A DNA stretch of 64,000 nucleotides from Halanaerobium saccharolyticum (GCF_003053565.1 NZ_QAXS01000002.1:62001-126000); one strand, 5' to 3'; positions 29,336 through 39,648 are shown, counted from the stretch's first letter. Made by a program: numbers and translations. Notes: generated from the sequence alone by a model not told the origin.

Positions 29336-30862
29336 ATGTCAAATATTCAATGGGAAAAACTACTGAGTGGTACTGATGTAAGAGGCAGGGCAATTGCTGC
29401 TGAGGGAAAAAGGCCCAATTTAACAGAAGAAGCGGCTGCAGGTATAGGTTTTACTTTTGTTAACTGGCTGGCAGCTAATTTGGACAGGGAAACTGAGGAG
29501 ATCGAAGTTGCAGTAGGTCATGATTCCCGCTTAAGTGCTGACAGGCTAAAAAAAGCTCTCGCTCAGGGAATGAAACTGGCAGGGGCAGAAGTTTACAGTG
29601 CAGGTCTGGCTTCTACTCCAGCAATGTTTATGTCAACTATTTTAGAGGGACACCAGTACGATGGAGCAATAATGATTACAGCCAGCCACCTTCCTTTTGA
29701 TAAAAATGGGTTTAAATTTTTTACCCGTCAGGGAGGACTGGAAAAGGAAAATGTAATTGATATTTTAAATCTGGCTGCTGAGAGAGAGGAAGAATTCTTA
29801 GGTCAGCTGGATTTAGATTCTGCTGAAATAAAAGAGATTGATTTGATTTCTGACTATGCTGAACATATCAAAAAAGTTATCCGCAAAAACTTAAGTCCCA
29901 AAGTTGATCAGAATAAACCACTGGCTGACTTTAAAATAATAGTTGACGCCGGTAACGGCTCCGGTGGGTTTTTTGCTGAAAAAATTCTGAGAAGTCTTGG
30001 TGCGGATACCGAAGGCAGTCAGTTTTTAGAACCGGACGGGAACTTTCCCAATCATGCTCCCAACCCGGAAGACAAAGAAGCAATGCATTCGATTCAGCAG
30101 GCAGTGCTTGAAAACAAAGCTGATCTGGGAATTATTTTTGACACTGATGTTGATCGAGCCGCAGTGGTAGACAGCAGCGGACAGGAGATTAATCGGAATA
30201 AATTAATTGCCCTGGCTGCAGCAATTGTTCTGGAAAACGATCCAGGAGCAACGATTGTCACAGATTCAGTGACCTCAGTTGGCCTTAAAGATTTTATCGA
30301 AGATAAACTGGGGGGAGTACACCACCGCTTTAAAAGAGGCTACAAAAATGTAATTAATGAAGCTAAAAGACTGGAAAGTGAAGGTGAAAGTGCTCCACTT
30401 GCTATAGAGACTTCCGGGCATGCAGCTTTTAAAGAAAATTATTTTCTTGATGATGGGGCCTATCTGGTGGCAAAAGTGCTGATCAAAATGGCTAATTTAA
30501 ATGCTGAAGAAAATAGTAAGGTTGGAGATCTAATTGCAGATCTTGCTGAAGCTGAAATTAAAGAGGAATATCGAATGACAATTCAGCTTGATGATTTTAA
30601 AGACTACGGTCAGCAGATTCTCGAGAATCTAAAAGATTTTGTTGAAGATATTGATGGCTGGGAGATTGCACCTAAAAACTACCAGGGAGTCCGGGTAAAT
30701 TGTGGTGCTAATGACTGGTTTTTATTAAGAATGTCACTCCATGATCCGGTTCTGGTCCTCAATGTTGAATGTGATCAGGAGGAGAGTTTGAGTCAAATTC
30801 TCAAAAAGCTTAAAGATTTTTTGAATAATTATGATAAATTGGAGGTTAATTATGGAGTATAG
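29336..30862 (+). CDS. Phosphohexomutase (phosphomannomutase/phosphoglucomutase family)
   Basis: Alpha-D-phosphohexomutase interconverting hexose 1- and 6-phosphates, about 508 residues in four domains. The phosphoserine loop reads TASHLPFDKNGFKFF, with HLP where many family members have HNP. The metal loop is DTDVDRAAVVD, and the sugar-binding region ETSGHAAF is present. Start ATG 29336 is chosen over GTG 29327 because GGAG precedes it correctly. The substrate (mannose or glucose) cannot be fixed from sequence. It overlaps the next gene by 11 bases. Confidence 0.88.
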   Translation: MSNIQWEKLLSGTDVRGRAIAAEGKRPNLTEEAAAGIGFTFVNWLAANLDRETEEIEVAVGHDSRLSADRLKKALAQGMKLAGAEVYSAGLASTPAMFMSTILEGHQYDGAIMITASHLPFDKNGFKFFTRQGGLEKENVIDILNLAAEREEEFLGQLDLDSAEIKEIDLISDYAEHIKKVIRKNLSPKVDQNKPLADFKIIVDAGNGSGGFFAEKILRSLGADTEGSQFLEPDGNFPNHAPNPEDKEAMHSIQQAVLENKADLGIIFDTDVDRAAVVDSSGQEINRNKLIALAAAIVLENDPGATIVTDSVTSVGLKDFIEDKLGGVHHRFKRGYKNVINEAKRLESEGESAPLAIETSGHAAFKENYFLDDGAYLVAKVLIKMANLNAEENSKVGDLIADLAEAEIKEEYRMTIQLDDFKDYGQQILENLKDFVEDIDGWEIAPKNYQGVRVNCGANDWFLLRMSLHDPVLVLNVECDQEESLSQILKKLKDFLNNYDKLEVNYGV

Positions 30863-31808
30863 ATATCTTGGAAATTCAAATTTAAAAGTTTCTGCTGTTG
30901 GTCTGGGAACCTGGGCCTATGGTAATGATACATTTGGCAGAGTCGAAGATCAGCAGTCAATCAGGGCAATCAGAGCTGCTGTAGAGGCTGGAGTTACTCT
31001 AATTGATACTGCACCTGCTTATGGTGCCGGACATGCAGAAGAAGTTGTCGGTCAGGCAATTGAGGGCATTAGAGATAAAGTTGTTCTTGCAACAAAATGT
31101 GGAACTCACCGTGATGGGCCTAAATATATCAGAGATTTAAGTCCGAAAAGAATTAGAAAAGAAATTGAGTCCTCTCTAAGCAGATTAAATGTTGAGCAGA
31201 TAGACCTTTATCAGATTCACTGGCCTGATCCTGATACTCCTTTAGAAGAAAGTGTGGAAGAACTGCTGAAGTTAAAAAGAGAAGGTAAATTTAAGTATTT
31301 GGGTGTCTGTAATTTTAAAGTAGATCTGCTTAAGCAGATTTCTGAGATGACTGATATAATATCACTGCAGCCTCAGTATTCTCTTTTAAAAAGAGATATT
31401 GAAGCTGAAATATTACCCTACCTAACTGACCATAATCTTGGCTCCTTAAGTTATGGAACTTTAGGTGGCGGGATTTTAAGCGGTAAATATCAGGAAAGAC
31501 CGGAGTTTGAGGATGAAAAGGACAATAGAGCTGGTTTTTATCCTTTCTTTAAAAAAGAAAACTGGCCGCAGACTCAGAGCCTGATTAAGCTGCTTAAAGA
31601 AATTGCCGCTGCCCATGATCAGACCCCTGCTCAGACAGCAATTAACTGGGCAATTAGTAGGGCGGGCATAACCACAGCTTTAGTGGGGGCCAAAAACGAA
31701 AAACAGGCCAGAGAAAATGCAGCCGCAGCAGATTTTGAGCTGAGTGAAGCAGAAATGCTTGCTTTAACTGAGGAGTCAAACAAGGTAATAGAAAATTTAA
31801 GTAATTAA
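30852..31808 (+). CDS. Aldo/keto reductase
   Basis: NAD(P)H-dependent oxidoreductase with a TIM barrel, 318 residues. Catalytic tetrad: Asp and Tyr in DTAPAYGAGHAE, Lys in VLATKCG and His in YQIHWPDP. The cofactor end is seen in ALVGAKNEKQARENA. The start at 30852 has GGAGG just upstream and begins MEYRYLGNSNLKVS, typical of the family. Translational coupling with the mutase gene is likely because of the overlap. Substrate unknown. Confidence 0.92.
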   Translation: MEYRYLGNSNLKVSAVGLGTWAYGNDTFGRVEDQQSIRAIRAAVEAGVTLIDTAPAYGAGHAEEVVGQAIEGIRDKVVLATKCGTHRDGPKYIRDLSPKRIRKEIESSLSRLNVEQIDLYQIHWPDPDTPLEESVEELLKLKREGKFKYLGVCNFKVDLLKQISEMTDIISLQPQYSLLKRDIEAEILPYLTDHNLGSLSYGTLGGGILSGKYQERPEFEDEKDNRAGFYPFFKKENWPQTQSLIKLLKEIAAAHDQTPAQTAINWAISRAGITTALVGAKNEKQARENAAAADFELSEAEMLALTEESNKVIENLSN

Positions 31809-31835
31809 ATATATGCCTGAATTAAGGATGGTTTG

Positions 31836-33374
31836 ATGCAGAAACCTATTTTTTTCTCAAATAAATATTATCTGATGACTCTAATTCTGGTAATTATAGT
31901 TTTTGTAGTGTTTATATTATTTAGTTATACTGAAAAAACAGAAGAGGAACAGTTCTTTTTAAATCGAAGTTTAGAAAGACTTAATTCTGAAGTAGAGGTA
32001 ATCTTAAATACCTATAACATTGCAGCTGATGCTGTTTTCAACAATATTCTTGACAGTGAGAAGATCAAAAGGATAATATATTATGGCTGGGAGTTTGAAG
32101 ATCGCCGGGATAACTACCGCCACTACCTACAGGCAGAGCTGGAGCCCTTATATGAGGATTTGAAAAGATATCATGTCCGGCAGCTGCACATACATTTTAA
32201 AGATGGCAGCAGTTTTTTGCGAATGCACCGCCCAGAAACCTATGGTGATAATCTATTTGACGTCAGAGATAGTATTAAATATGTCAATACAGAAGAAAGA
32301 AAATTTGTAGGCTTCGAAGAGGGCCGTATTTTTAATGGTTACCGCTATATTTATCCTTTAAATTACAATGGTGAACACCTGGCTTCAGTTGAATTCAGCC
32401 TTTCTTTTCAGGCGGTTACAGAGCTGTTAAAGGATAATTTTGGTGGAGCAAATGCCTTTATAATTAAGAATGAGCTGATAGAAGAGACTGTATTTAAAGA
32501 AGAACAGTCGAATTATCTAAACTCTTCAATTATTCCAGAATACAGTTATGATAAAGAAATTTATAATAACCTGCTCAAAGCTGAGAGTGAGGTAAATCTT
32601 AATATTATCAGGGAAATTAATCGAAAAAACCAAAAAGAACTGGCTGCTCAAACTGCTGCAGAAAATTCTTTTGTAGTTTCCAGTCGAGTTGACGGCAGCT
32701 ACTATACCGGCAGTTTTATCAATATTAAGGGGATAGATGGAAAAACCAAAGCCTATTTAATCAGCTATCAGGAGAATGATTCACTTAACTTTATCAATCA
32801 AAATTTCTTTACGACAATTATTATATCTATGATATTTTTGATTTTGACTATTATTCTACTGACTATAATTTTTTCCAGCAACAGCAGGCTCAGATTTTTA
32901 GCCCACAATGATCAGCTGACCGGGGTAAGCAACCGCCATCATCTGACTGAGGTTCTGGAAAGAGAATATGACCGCAGCCGCAGATATAATAATTCTTTTT
33001 CTTTGATTATTTTTGATATTGACCACTTTAAAAGTATTAATGATAATTTCGGCCATGATCAGGGAGACTTCATTCTAAAAGAACTGAGCAGACTGGTAAA
33101 GAAAAACATCCGTAAAAGTGACTATTTTGGCCGCTGGGGAGGAGAAGAATTTATAGTTATTGCTCCGGAGAGCAGTCTTCAGGATGCCGAAAAGTTTGCC
33201 GAAAAATTGAGAAAAGAAATTGAAGAATATAACTTTATGGAAAAGCGTAAGGTAACAGCCAGTTTTGGAGCTGCAGAAATTAAGAATGGTGATAATATTG
33301 ATCAACTGATTAAAAGGGCAGATGACGCTCTCTACAGAGCAAAAGAAAAAGGAAGAAATAGAGTTGAAGTTTAA
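31836..33374 (+). CDS. Membrane sensor diguanylate cyclase
   Basis: About 512 residues. Helix 1 (about 8-30) and helix 2 (about 325-350) flank a large extracytoplasmic sensor resembling dCache/double-sensor domains. The GGDEF domain follows, with motif GGEEF, an RKSD inhibitory site five residues before it, and NDQLTGVSNRHHL at its start. It should be an active, product-inhibited cyclase responding to an external ligand. ATG 31836 is preferred to TTG 31833, given AAGGATGG upstream. A terminator follows. Confidence 0.88.
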   Translation: MQKPIFFSNKYYLMTLILVIIVFVVFILFSYTEKTEEEQFFLNRSLERLNSEVEVILNTYNIAADAVFNNILDSEKIKRIIYYGWEFEDRRDNYRHYLQAELEPLYEDLKRYHVRQLHIHFKDGSSFLRMHRPETYGDNLFDVRDSIKYVNTEERKFVGFEEGRIFNGYRYIYPLNYNGEHLASVEFSLSFQAVTELLKDNFGGANAFIIKNELIEETVFKEEQSNYLNSSIIPEYSYDKEIYNNLLKAESEVNLNIIREINRKNQKELAAQTAAENSFVVSSRVDGSYYTGSFINIKGIDGKTKAYLISYQENDSLNFINQNFFTTIIISMIFLILTIILLTIIFSSNSRLRFLAHNDQLTGVSNRHHLTEVLEREYDRSRRYNNSFSLIIFDIDHFKSINDNFGHDQGDFILKELSRLVKKNIRKSDYFGRWGGEEFIVIAPESSLQDAEKFAEKLRKEIEEYNFMEKRKVTASFGAAEIKNGDNIDQLIKRADDALYRAKEKGRNRVEV

Positions 33375-33381
33375 GTAGAGA

Positions 33382-33411
33382 AAAGTCCTGAGTTTTTTAA
33401 CTCAGGACTTT
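33382..33411. terminator. Bidirectional terminator between the cyclase gene and ytfJ
   Basis: Stem AAAGTCCTGAGTT (33382-33394) with AACTCAGGACTTT (33399-33411), perfect over 13 bases with a TTTT loop. It serves both convergent genes. Confidence 0.85.
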
Positions 33412-33450
33412 AAATTAGAAAGCACAGACGGGCAAAAAGCTGCTGCTTAA

Positions 33451-33828
33451 CTACTCATCTTTTTCTGGCTCAGCCTCTTCTTTCTTTGCTTCTTTTTTCT
33501 CTTTTGCCTCTTCAATCTTTTCAATCAGAGAGGGAACTTTTTCTATCAACTTATCTAGAGAGCCCTTACTTTTTACAGGTATCATTTCCACTTCAGCCCC
33601 GCGAATAACCAGGATCGCATCAGGTGAGATTTTGCAGCCGACTCCACCTCCACCGCCACCAGCATTTTCTTCTTCGCCAATGCCACCACCAAGGCCAAAG
33701 GAAGCGGTAATAATCGGGATCAATTTAACCTCACCAACTTCAATCATTTCCCCAACAACTGTTTCAGTTTTTAAAAAGTTATCGAGTTTAGCATACATTG
33801 TTTCCAGAACTTTTTCAGCACTCTGCAT
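33451..33828 (-). CDS. YtfJ/GerW family protein
   Basis: Small protein of 125 residues. It has the YtfJ/GerW pattern: an N-terminal helix, TVVGEMIEVGEVKLIPIITA, a glycine-rich stretch (about 50-67), CKISPDAILVI, and a Lys/Glu-rich tail. In Bacillus GerW is a spore germination protein; many non-sporulating Firmicutes also carry homologues. It is 5 bases downstream of a DUF2953 gene, the usual partner ytfI. Start 33828 is chosen for its spacing to AAAGGA. Confidence 0.85.
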   Translation of the reverse strand: MQSAEKVLETMYAKLDNFLKTETVVGEMIEVGEVKLIPIITASFGLGGGIGEEENAGGGGGGVGCKISPDAILVIRGAEVEMIPVKSKGSLDKLIEKVPSLIEKIEEAKEKKEAKKEEAEPEKDE

Positions 33829-33833
33829 CAGAA

Positions 33834-34529
33834 TCATCCTTTCTTAGAATTTAATTGATATAAACGCCACAATATTTTAATAGTCTTTAGAGAAAATACA
33901 AATTTCAATAAATGAAAAATTATTTGGGCCGGTATTATTTTACCGCCGGTAGAGCCTTCTGCTTCAAAAACCACCTCCTGCCAGCTGATTTCAGCCTTAA
34001 GATCGGGATAGTCAAAGAGTTCCTTAATAGTGTAATAAAAAGCCAGAAAAAGTCCGTTGTAATAAGGATCAGCAAAGGAAAAATAGATGTATAATTTTAG
34101 ATAATCCATTTTTAGAATTTTAAAGAGCTCTACAATAAATCTAAAAATATGGTTTAAATTTTCCTTATTGATCAGTTTAAAATCAAAGTTGAAAGCTGAT
34201 TTCTTTTTAGATTTTTCTTTCTTTTTACTTTTAGAACCCAATTCATTAATTTTTTTGTTGATTACCTTTTTTGATTTCTCTTCGATTAAACTCCCCACTT
34301 TAGTTTCTCTTAACTGCAGATTTTTCTGGAAACCAAATATTTCAATAACAAAAGATTGGTCTTCCCCCTGCCAGCTGAAGTGTAATTTCAAAAAAATTAG
34401 CGAGAGATTAATGCTGCAGCTAAAATCTTGTTGGTAGTTAAAACTAAAGCTGTAGTAATAGGGAATAACAAGCAGCAGAAGTAGAAAGAATATTAAGAAA
34501 ATTAATAACAAAAATAAAAGCTGAAGCAA
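33834..34529 (-). CDS. DUF2953 (YtfI-like) membrane protein
   Basis: About 231 residues with one strong N-terminal membrane helix (LLQLLFLLLIFLIFFLLLLL). A soluble region follows with a Lys-rich linker (about residues 90-115) and the C-terminal DYLKLYIYFSFADPYYNG block typical of DUF2953. The start is TTG 34529, preceded by AAAGGAGG; no ATG is well placed. It pairs with YtfJ, and in Bacillus the two genes are neighbours too. Function unknown. Confidence 0.78.
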   Translation of the reverse strand: MLQLLFLLLIFLIFFLLLLLVIPYYYSFSFNYQQDFSCSINLSLIFLKLHFSWQGEDQSFVIEIFGFQKNLQLRETKVGSLIEEKSKKVINKKINELGSKSKKKEKSKKKSAFNFDFKLINKENLNHIFRFIVELFKILKMDYLKLYIYFSFADPYYNGLFLAFYYTIKELFDYPDLKAEISWQEVVFEAEGSTGGKIIPAQIIFHLLKFVFSLKTIKILWRLYQLNSKKG

Positions 34530-34675
34530 TTTTTTTCCTCCTTTACACAATAATATTATACACAAAAATATTAGTTTTGTATAGTGATTTCTGTAACAAT
34601 ATCTCCGATCACCAACTTTTAAGCTCTAATTTTCAGTTACTGCCTAATTATTAAAAAAAGAAATCTCTTATTTAA

Positions 34676-34704
34676 TAGACATCATCAGCTACTTTCGATA
34701 TAAT
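34676..34704 (+). promoter_or_regulatory. Promoter of thrC
   Basis: TAGACA (34676-34681), 17 bases, TATAAT (34699-34704), about 58 bases before the thrC start codon. It lies in the 232-base gap between divergent genes, where nothing else is recognised. Confidence 0.6.
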
Positions 34705-34761
34705 AATTTATAGTTATCAATTTTTTAAATTTTAGATTATAAATTAGTGGAGGTAGAGAGT

Positions 34762-36255
34762 ATGGAGTATATAAGTACTAGAGGTAATTTTAGAAGTGTT
34801 AGTTCAGCAGAGGCAATCAGCCTGGGAATGGTTCCAGAAGGTGGGCTTTTTGTTCCCCGGTCAATACCTGAGCTGAGTTTGGATGCCATTACAGCAAAAA
34901 AGGATGCCAGCTATCAGGAACTTGCTCAGTGGATTTTCAAGAAATTTTTAACTGATTTTAGTAAAGAGGAAATAGAAGGGTCGGTTGAGGCTGCTTATAA
35001 AGAGGAAAGTTTTCCACCTGCAGCTAAAACACCGCTTGTTAAATTAAACAGCAACACCTTTATTTTAGAGCTCTGGCACGGTCCAACTGCAGCTTTTAAA
35101 GATATGGCGCTGCAGGTGCTGCCGCAGCTTTTAGTCCGCTCAGTCAAAAAACTGGGAGTAAAAAAAGAAATAGTTATTCTGGTCGCCACCTCCGGGGATA
35201 CTGGTAAAGCTGCTCTTGAGGGATTTAAAGATGTAGAGGGAGTTAAGATTATTGTTTTTTATCCCGAAGAAGGGGTCAGCCGGGTCCAGGAAGATCAGAT
35301 GAAAACAACCGGAGGCCAGAATACAGATGTTGTTTCTCTAAAAGGAAATTTTGATGACTGTCAGACTGCAGTCAAAAATGTTTTTGCAGATCAGGAGTTT
35401 AAAAAGCGGATGGAAGCAGGAAATTATCAATTTTCTTCAGCTAATTCAATTAACTGGGGCCGGCTGCTGCCGCAAATTGTCTATTATTTTAAAGCTTATT
35501 TTGAACTTTTAAATAAGGACGAAATCAGAGCAGGGGAAAAAATTAATATTTCTGTACCTACAGGTAATTTTGGTAATATCCTGGCAGCCTACTATGCCTA
35601 TCGAATGGGGCTGCCTGTAAACAAATTCATTTGTGCTTCAAATGACAATAAGGTACTGACAGACTTCTTAGAAACTGGAATATATGACACTGAGCGTGAA
35701 TTCAAAAAAACTATTAGTCCCTCTATGGATATTTTGATTTCATCAAATTTAGAGCGTTTTCTTTTTGAAATTACAGGACATGACAGTGAACAAATCAAGC
35801 AGTGGTATCAGGAACTTAAGACAAATAATAAATTTAAAATTGATGAGCAGACTCTGGCGGAAATTAAAGAGCTATTTGTTGGCCAGTACAGTACAGAAAA
35901 GGAAGCCCGCAGCACAATTAATAATGTTTTCAAGAAATTTAATTATCTGATCGATCCTCATACAGCAGTCGGAGTTGATTCTCTGGTTAAATACCGCAGT
36001 CAGAGTGCTGATCAGAAAAAAGCTGTTGTCGACTCTACCGCCAGTCCCTATAAATTCAGCCGGGCAGTTTTGGAATCCTTAAAGGAAAAAGAGATTAATG
36101 CTGATGAATATAGAATAATCGAAGAACTGGAAGCATTAACTGAGACAGAAATTCACCGCGGCCTTAAAGGTCTCGAGACTATGGAAAGCAGACATCAGAA
36201 GAGCTGCAGCAAAGATGAAGTAAAGAAAAAGATTGCAGAAATCTTAAATATTTAA
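34762..36255 (+). CDS. thrC: Threonine synthase
   Basis: PLP enzyme converting O-phosphohomoserine to threonine; about 497 residues, the long enteric/fungal type. The N-terminus MEYISTRGNFRSVSSAEAI and the PLP Lys in HGPTAAFKDMALQ are clear, as are the glycine-rich ATSGDTGKAAL and PTGNFGN loops. Start 34762 is chosen over GTG 34747, which lies in the GGAGG region. No hom or thrB genes are nearby. Confidence 0.95.
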   Translation: MEYISTRGNFRSVSSAEAISLGMVPEGGLFVPRSIPELSLDAITAKKDASYQELAQWIFKKFLTDFSKEEIEGSVEAAYKEESFPPAAKTPLVKLNSNTFILELWHGPTAAFKDMALQVLPQLLVRSVKKLGVKKEIVILVATSGDTGKAALEGFKDVEGVKIIVFYPEEGVSRVQEDQMKTTGGQNTDVVSLKGNFDDCQTAVKNVFADQEFKKRMEAGNYQFSSANSINWGRLLPQIVYYFKAYFELLNKDEIRAGEKINISVPTGNFGNILAAYYAYRMGLPVNKFICASNDNKVLTDFLETGIYDTEREFKKTISPSMDILISSNLERFLFEITGHDSEQIKQWYQELKTNNKFKIDEQTLAEIKELFVGQYSTEKEARSTINNVFKKFNYLIDPHTAVGVDSLVKYRSQSADQKKAVVDSTASPYKFSRAVLESLKEKEINADEYRIIEELEALTETEIHRGLKGLETMESRHQKSCSKDEVKKKIAEILNI

Positions 36256-36412
36256 ATTTTATCTATACATTTCAGATGCCGGCATTTATCTTCATCGCCG
36301 GCTATTTTACTAATCCACAAAAAAAGCTGAAGCTTTATTTATATAAATACAAAACGCTTTATTAAACTGATCAATTGCTGAACAATCATTGGGAAAATAA
36401 GGAGAATTAATT

Positions 36413-37807
36413 ATGGCAGTTTTTTTATCATATCTACCGCTCTGGAAAGAAGCATTTGTCCTTGCCTGGCCGGTAATGCTCAATCATATTTTTGTCACAG
36501 CAATGAGAACTACAGATATGATTCTAATGGGCTTTTTTGGACCGGCAGCAGTGACAGCTGTTGGACTGGGAGATGTCTGGGAAAGTATAATTTTAAGAAT
36601 TGGTCTCGGCCTCGGCACCGGCAGTATTTCTTTAATTTCTCAGGAGAGTGGGGTTAAAACAGCTGCTGCTAAAGCAAATAAAGATATTATTTTATCTCAG
36701 GTAATCTATGTCTCAATTTTAATCGGGATTCCCTTTATTTTTATCGCTCTATTTTTTGCTGAAAATATGATCTCTCTGCTGGGAGCAGCACCAGAAGTAA
36801 TCAAACTGGGATCTCAGTATCTTTTAATAATCTTTGCAGCTGCTCCTTTTAGAATAGTTTCTATTATTTCTGCTCGAGCCCTGCAGGGAAGTGGTGATAC
36901 CAAAACTCCAATGGTCGTTGAGGTTATTTCCAACCTGATTAATATTATAGTTTCGGCCGGGCTGGCCCTGGGGATTGGGTTTTTCCCGAAAATTGGTGTG
37001 CCAGGAGTTGGGATTGGTACTTTTACAGCTAAGACCCTTTCAGCTTTAATTTTTATTTTTATATTTTTAAGCTCCAAAAGTGAATTCAATCTAAAAAATC
37101 CGCTCAAACACTGGGATTTCATTTTAATTAAACAGCTTTTTAAAGTCAGCGCTCCCAAAATAGCACAGGGACTTTATCAGAGTCTGATTACCTTTCCCTT
37201 TAATTCGATAGTCCTGCTTTTTGGAACCGAGGCTGCCGCGGCTTTCCACATTGCTCGCCGTGTATTTCAGCAGTTAATTGCTCCCATGCACCGCTCTTAT
37301 TATACTGTGACAACAATTTTAAGTGGACAAAAAATTGGCTCTGCTAGAGCAGAAGAGAGTAAAAAGACGGTGGAGGCAATGATCATTTTAACTATCATTT
37401 CTATTGGCAGTTTTTCACTCTTGATCTTTTTTAATTCACCGCTTTTAGTCAGTCTCTTTGGAGATAATCCAGAAACTCTGGCAATAGCTGTAAGATTTCT
37501 TAAGGCCTTCAGTATTGGGGGACCGGTGATTACAATTTATGGTGTGCTGGCCGGTCATTTAAATGGAGCCGGCAATACTCAGTCTGCCTTATACGGCAAT
37601 CTTTTTTCGCAGACAATTTTTAAACTTGGTTTGAGTTATCTACTGGGAGTAGTCTTTAATCTGGGCCTGCTGGGAGTTTTTATTGCTCTCCCGGTTGACT
37701 TTTTAGGCAGGGCACTCTGGGTTGGCCGCAAATACTTAAGTGATGACTGGATCAAGGAGGCAGATTTTATGATCTCAGAGAGGAGAAAAGAGCAGAATAA
37801 TAGCTAA
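36413..37807 (+). CDS. MATE family efflux transporter
   Basis: Multidrug and toxin extrusion pump, 464 residues with twelve predicted helices in two homologous halves. Family-like stretches are AWPVMLNHIFVTAMRTTDM, ARALQGSGDTKTPM and HLNGAGNTQSALYGN. Coupling is to Na+ or H+; Na+ is likely in a halophile, but this is inference. Single gene with an AAGGAG start site. Confidence 0.9.
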   Translation: MAVFLSYLPLWKEAFVLAWPVMLNHIFVTAMRTTDMILMGFFGPAAVTAVGLGDVWESIILRIGLGLGTGSISLISQESGVKTAAAKANKDIILSQVIYVSILIGIPFIFIALFFAENMISLLGAAPEVIKLGSQYLLIIFAAAPFRIVSIISARALQGSGDTKTPMVVEVISNLINIIVSAGLALGIGFFPKIGVPGVGIGTFTAKTLSALIFIFIFLSSKSEFNLKNPLKHWDFILIKQLFKVSAPKIAQGLYQSLITFPFNSIVLLFGTEAAAAFHIARRVFQQLIAPMHRSYYTVTTILSGQKIGSARAEESKKTVEAMIILTIISIGSFSLLIFFNSPLLVSLFGDNPETLAIAVRFLKAFSIGGPVITIYGVLAGHLNGAGNTQSALYGNLFSQTIFKLGLSYLLGVVFNLGLLGVFIALPVDFLGRALWVGRKYLSDDWIKEADFMISERRKEQNNS

Positions 37808-37950
37808 TTATCTTCAAGTAATTCAGGCAGGCAATTAATTAGCAAAATCAACTTGAATTTTTTACAGGTCAAAAATTAGTGACAGCGAATTATTTAAATA
37901 GAGATTAAAGAGAAGTTAAATTATCAAGATTTATTAGGGGGTGCAGGATA

Positions 37951-39620
37951 ATTAAAAGGCCTGAAATATATAAAAAGCTGAAATTGTTTGAAGACAGAAC
38001 CCTGCTTTCAATTTTTGTGATTTTATGTCTTGCTGTTTTAGTTGCTTTCATTGTTTATTTTACTGGTGGAACCCGCTTTAGTTATGCCCATTTAATCTAC
38101 CTGCCAATTATTTTGGCTGCTTATTTTTATAAAATAAAGGGAGGAATAACTGCTGCATTAATTGGAGGATTTCTACTGGGACCTTATATGCCGCTTAATA
38201 CCAGTACTATGACAATGCAGGGTTTGGAAAACTGGACTTTTAGAATGTCTCTACTGGTTATAGTTGGAACTTTTGCCGGATATTTATTTTCTCTGCTCGA
38301 AAGTCAGCTTGAGCAGGTAAATCAAATTGCTTATTATGACTCTGAAACAGGACTGCCCAATAAGTTAAAATTAAAAAAAGAACTGGAAAAAGAGATTGAG
38401 GCTGAAAATGATTTCTATTTATTAATCTTAAGCATCAATAATTTTATTGATATTTATAAGATGATTGGCTTTATGAACTTTTCTAACTATATCAAAAAAT
38501 TACTGCAGTATATAAAAGACTTTGAAAAGATTAGAGACCAAATTTATTATATTAATGAAAGTAAATATGGGCTTATTTTAAAAAAAGAAGCAGATTTATC
38601 AATCTTTCTTAGTCAATTTGTAGAATACATGGATCATGCTGTTGAGTTTAATCAGATTTCTATTTTTAATGATATCAGTCTGGGGATTACAGCTTATCCT
38701 GAACAGAGTCAGATAGCAGATGAGCTTATTGATCAGGCCTTTATATCTCTGGAAAAAGCAGCTACCAAAAAACTTCAGTACTGTGGCAGTATCAGGAGCA
38801 GGACAGCAGCTTTAAAGAGAGTAATATTGGATTATTAGCTGATATTAATAAATCAATCTTAAATGATGATTTTGAACTTTATTATCAGCCAAAGGTAAAT
38901 CTGCTTGACAAAAGTGTAGAAACATTTGAGGCCCTAATCAGATGGAATCATCCAGAGAGAGGCTTTATCTCACCTGCTGAATTTATTCCTCTAGTTGAGC
39001 AGAGCAGTCTGATTGAACCACTGACTGAATGGGTGGTCAAAAGGGCTTTAAATGACATTAATAAGTTTAACCAGAAAAATGAAGATGAAAAATATTCAAT
39101 TGCAGTCAATATTTCTGCCCGAAATCTGCAGCATCCAAACTTTGCAGAAAGCTTAATTCAAAATTTGGAGTTTTTTAATATCAATCCAGAAAGATTAAGC
39201 CTTGAAATAACAGAGACAGATTTGATTTTAGAAATTAAAGAAAATATCAAAAAGCTAAAAAAGCTTAAGGCAAAGGGAATCAAGATTTATCTTGATGATT
39301 TTGGCAAGGGTTATTCATCTTTAAAATACCTAAAAGAACTGCCGGTGGATTATTTGAAAATAGACCGGTATTTTATTAAAAACATTGGTCTGGAAAAATC
39401 TACAGAAAATATTATTCATTCAATTATAAATATGGCCCACGCTCTTAATTTAAAAGTAGTTGCAGAGGGAGTAGAAAAAAAGGAGCAGCTTGAATTTTTG
39501 CAGGAACTGGACTGTGATTATGCTCAGGGTTATTATTTTGCCAGACCGGATACTAAAGAAAATATTATAAAAAAGCTGGCAGAAGAAGATAAATATATTT
39601 TAAACAGTATTGATAATTAA
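37951..39620 (+). pseudogene. Membrane degenerate-GGDEF / EAL protein, frameshifted
   Basis: Two halves of one gene. The first frame (through 38838) has membrane helices and a GGDEF-like domain lacking the signature: ESKYG stands where GGDEF should be. The second frame, open before 38870, encodes a full EAL domain (DDFELYYQPKVNL, FEALIRW, LDDFGKGYSSL, VVAEGVEK) and ends at 39620. One extra base between about 38765 and 38810, for instance in the A6 run at 38767-38772, would join them. The start is also unclear: AGGGGG is followed by ATA/ATT (37948/37951) and no ATG; TTG 37984 is the next option. It could be decay, programmed shifting or an assembly error. Confidence 0.75.
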
Positions 39621-39648
39621 TTTATTTTGAAAGGAGAACTAAAGCAGG

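Noticed and set aside
32461-33374. Histidine kinase reading of the 31836 sensor protein
   Set aside because: The C-terminus has GGEEF and no His-box or ATPase motifs.
33632-33847. Proline-rich frame (PPPPPPAFSS) on the plus strand
   Set aside because: It is the complement of the glycine-rich stretch of ytfJ.
37151-37160. Idea that the window holds a mobile island
   Set aside because: No integrase, transposase, tRNA edge or clear base-composition shift was seen anywhere in the window.
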